Assembly (NCBI RefSeq): GCF_000377565.1 | Contig: NZ_KB898353.1 | Span: forward strand, 124,001-188,000 | From: Rhizobium sp. 2MFCol3.1 | Lineage (GTDB): Bacteria; Pseudomonadota; Alphaproteobacteria; Rhizobiales; Rhizobiaceae | DNA length: 64,000 nucleotides | Reading direction: 5' to 3' | Part shown: one piece after another, positions 63,538 through 64,000 of the stretch | How the letters are laid out: every line of letters starts with the position of its first letter | Position numbering within the stretch: position 1 is the first letter of the stretch | Program-made: the position numbers and the translations under genes | The notes under the pieces: generated by a model | Told to the model about the DNA's origin: nothing | Seen by the model: the letters and a program-made list of their open reading frames with translations, nothing else | The model's database searches: none

Positions 63538-63984
63538 GATGACGTTCCTTTTTGAATTCTGGACGCGGATTGACGCGTTTACTGGTTCGATCTGCCGGTG
63601 ATGGTCCGATTGCGTTCTAAGACCCGCGTCACAGCTTTCGTGTGGCGGCGGATGCCTCTTTCGTATCCCGACCTAGCGCATCATGAGATATATGTTTGCA
63701 ACAGATATTGTTATTAACAAACGAGTGATAGGCGTTGTCGAGTGGCCGCGTTCGATACCACCGGCTCGGCAGAGGTCTAAAAAATATGTTATTTATTTCA
63801 ATTTCTTACAGCACGTCGCGATGACTGAACCAGGCAGATCGCGCCAACAGGCCATGCCCCTTCGCGCCGATCACATTTCCGTTTAGTGCATCGGCCCTCG
63901 GCACCGTCTATTTTCGCCCGCGAGCGCGCGGGGGCGGCGATCTCTCTCGTCTTCGTCTTTCGCGCCGCAAGCAATGGAGCCTTC
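63538..63984. promoter_or_regulatory. Long AT-richer intergenic region with a palindrome
   Basis: This 447-base stretch has no convincing gene; short open frames here lack ribosome-binding sites and family features. Around 63680-63810 the base composition is clearly AT-richer than the surroundings. It should hold the doxX promoter and that of a rightward gene starting near 63985. Confidence 0.5.
63708..63720. promoter_or_regulatory. Palindrome TTGTTA-T-TAACAA
   Basis: This perfect 6-bp dyad with a 1-base centre lies in the AT-rich region, 171 bases upstream of the DoxX gene. It resembles MarR- or HxlR-type operator sites; no regulator gene is visible in the window to its right. Confidence 0.4.
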
Positions 63985-64000
63985 ATGAAGCCCTCGTTTA
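63985..64000 (+). CDS. Possible start of a further gene, cut by the window end
   Basis: An ATG at 63985 is preceded by TGGAGC at a proper distance and reads MKPSF before the window ends. Too little is visible to say more. Confidence 0.3.

Noticed and set aside
63683..63986. Short open frames in the right-hand intergenic region
   Set aside because: They have unusual composition, no good ribosome-binding site and no recognisable features.

Overview
The window looks like a chromosomal or chromid segment of an alphaproteobacterium of the Rhizobiaceae type (Rhizobium/Agrobacterium-like). The reasons are the high GC content, dense gene packing with many ATGA stop/start overlaps, many sugar and amino-acid ABC importers each next to its own regulator, a proline-utilisation pair of putA and an Lrp-type putR, a thiMED salvage operon under a TPP riboswitch, a pntA/pntB transhydrogenase pair, and a methyl-accepting chemotaxis protein ending in an xWxxF tail. 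No rRNA, tRNA, insertion sequence, prophage or CRISPR array was seen. The species cannot be named from the sequence alone.

Layout. 0-8 kb: the 3' part of a chemoreceptor, a TetR regulator with palindromic operators, several small or hypothetical genes, then an amidase, a TIM-barrel isomerase and an HpcH/HpaI aldolase on the plus strand. 8-14.6 kb: a sugar locus in which ROK regulator, Gfo/Idh/MocA oxidoreductase and ThuA-domain genes diverge from a binding protein and two permeases with no ATPase gene. 14.6-17.8 kb: TPP riboswitch-thiM-thiE-thiD-SDR, every junction an ATGA overlap. 17.8-23.2 kb: putR/putA, then an agmatinase-family gene. 23.2-30.1 kb: GntR and LysR regulators, a flavin-dependent monooxygenase and a flavin reductase, divergent from a complete polar amino-acid importer. 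30.3-33 kb: an FtsI-like penicillin-binding protein and a dienelactone-hydrolase-like protein.

33-49 kb is the most unusual stretch. A minus-strand operon (RidA, RpiR, SDR, GH20 hexosaminidase, M81 metallopeptidase, MFS) diverges from an NTF2-like gene, a second M81 gene and a D-threonine-aldolase-like PLP enzyme. Next to these lies a complete ABC importer operon led by a Gfo/Idh/MocA gene. Similar TGAAA-spacer-TTTCA palindromes sit in both divergent promoters, which suggests one RpiR regulon for an uncharacterised catabolic pathway, perhaps of an amino-sugar or amino-acid conjugate.

49-64 kb: an Lrp regulator, pntA-pntB, then a minus-strand cluster (VOC ring-cleaving dioxygenase, YcaC-like hydrolase, XapX, amidohydrolase, DoxX, MFS) divergent from a LysR gene. 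The cluster resembles the quinone/catechol response genes of other bacteria, and AATTGC half-sites recur in its two main promoters. The window ends with an M20 amidohydrolase, an Ldh2-type dehydrogenase, another DoxX gene and a long AT-richer intergenic region.

A recurring feature is a perfect GC-rich hairpin with no U-tract directly after each of the three ABC binding-protein genes. It probably stabilises the binding-protein part of the message or partly terminates transcription.
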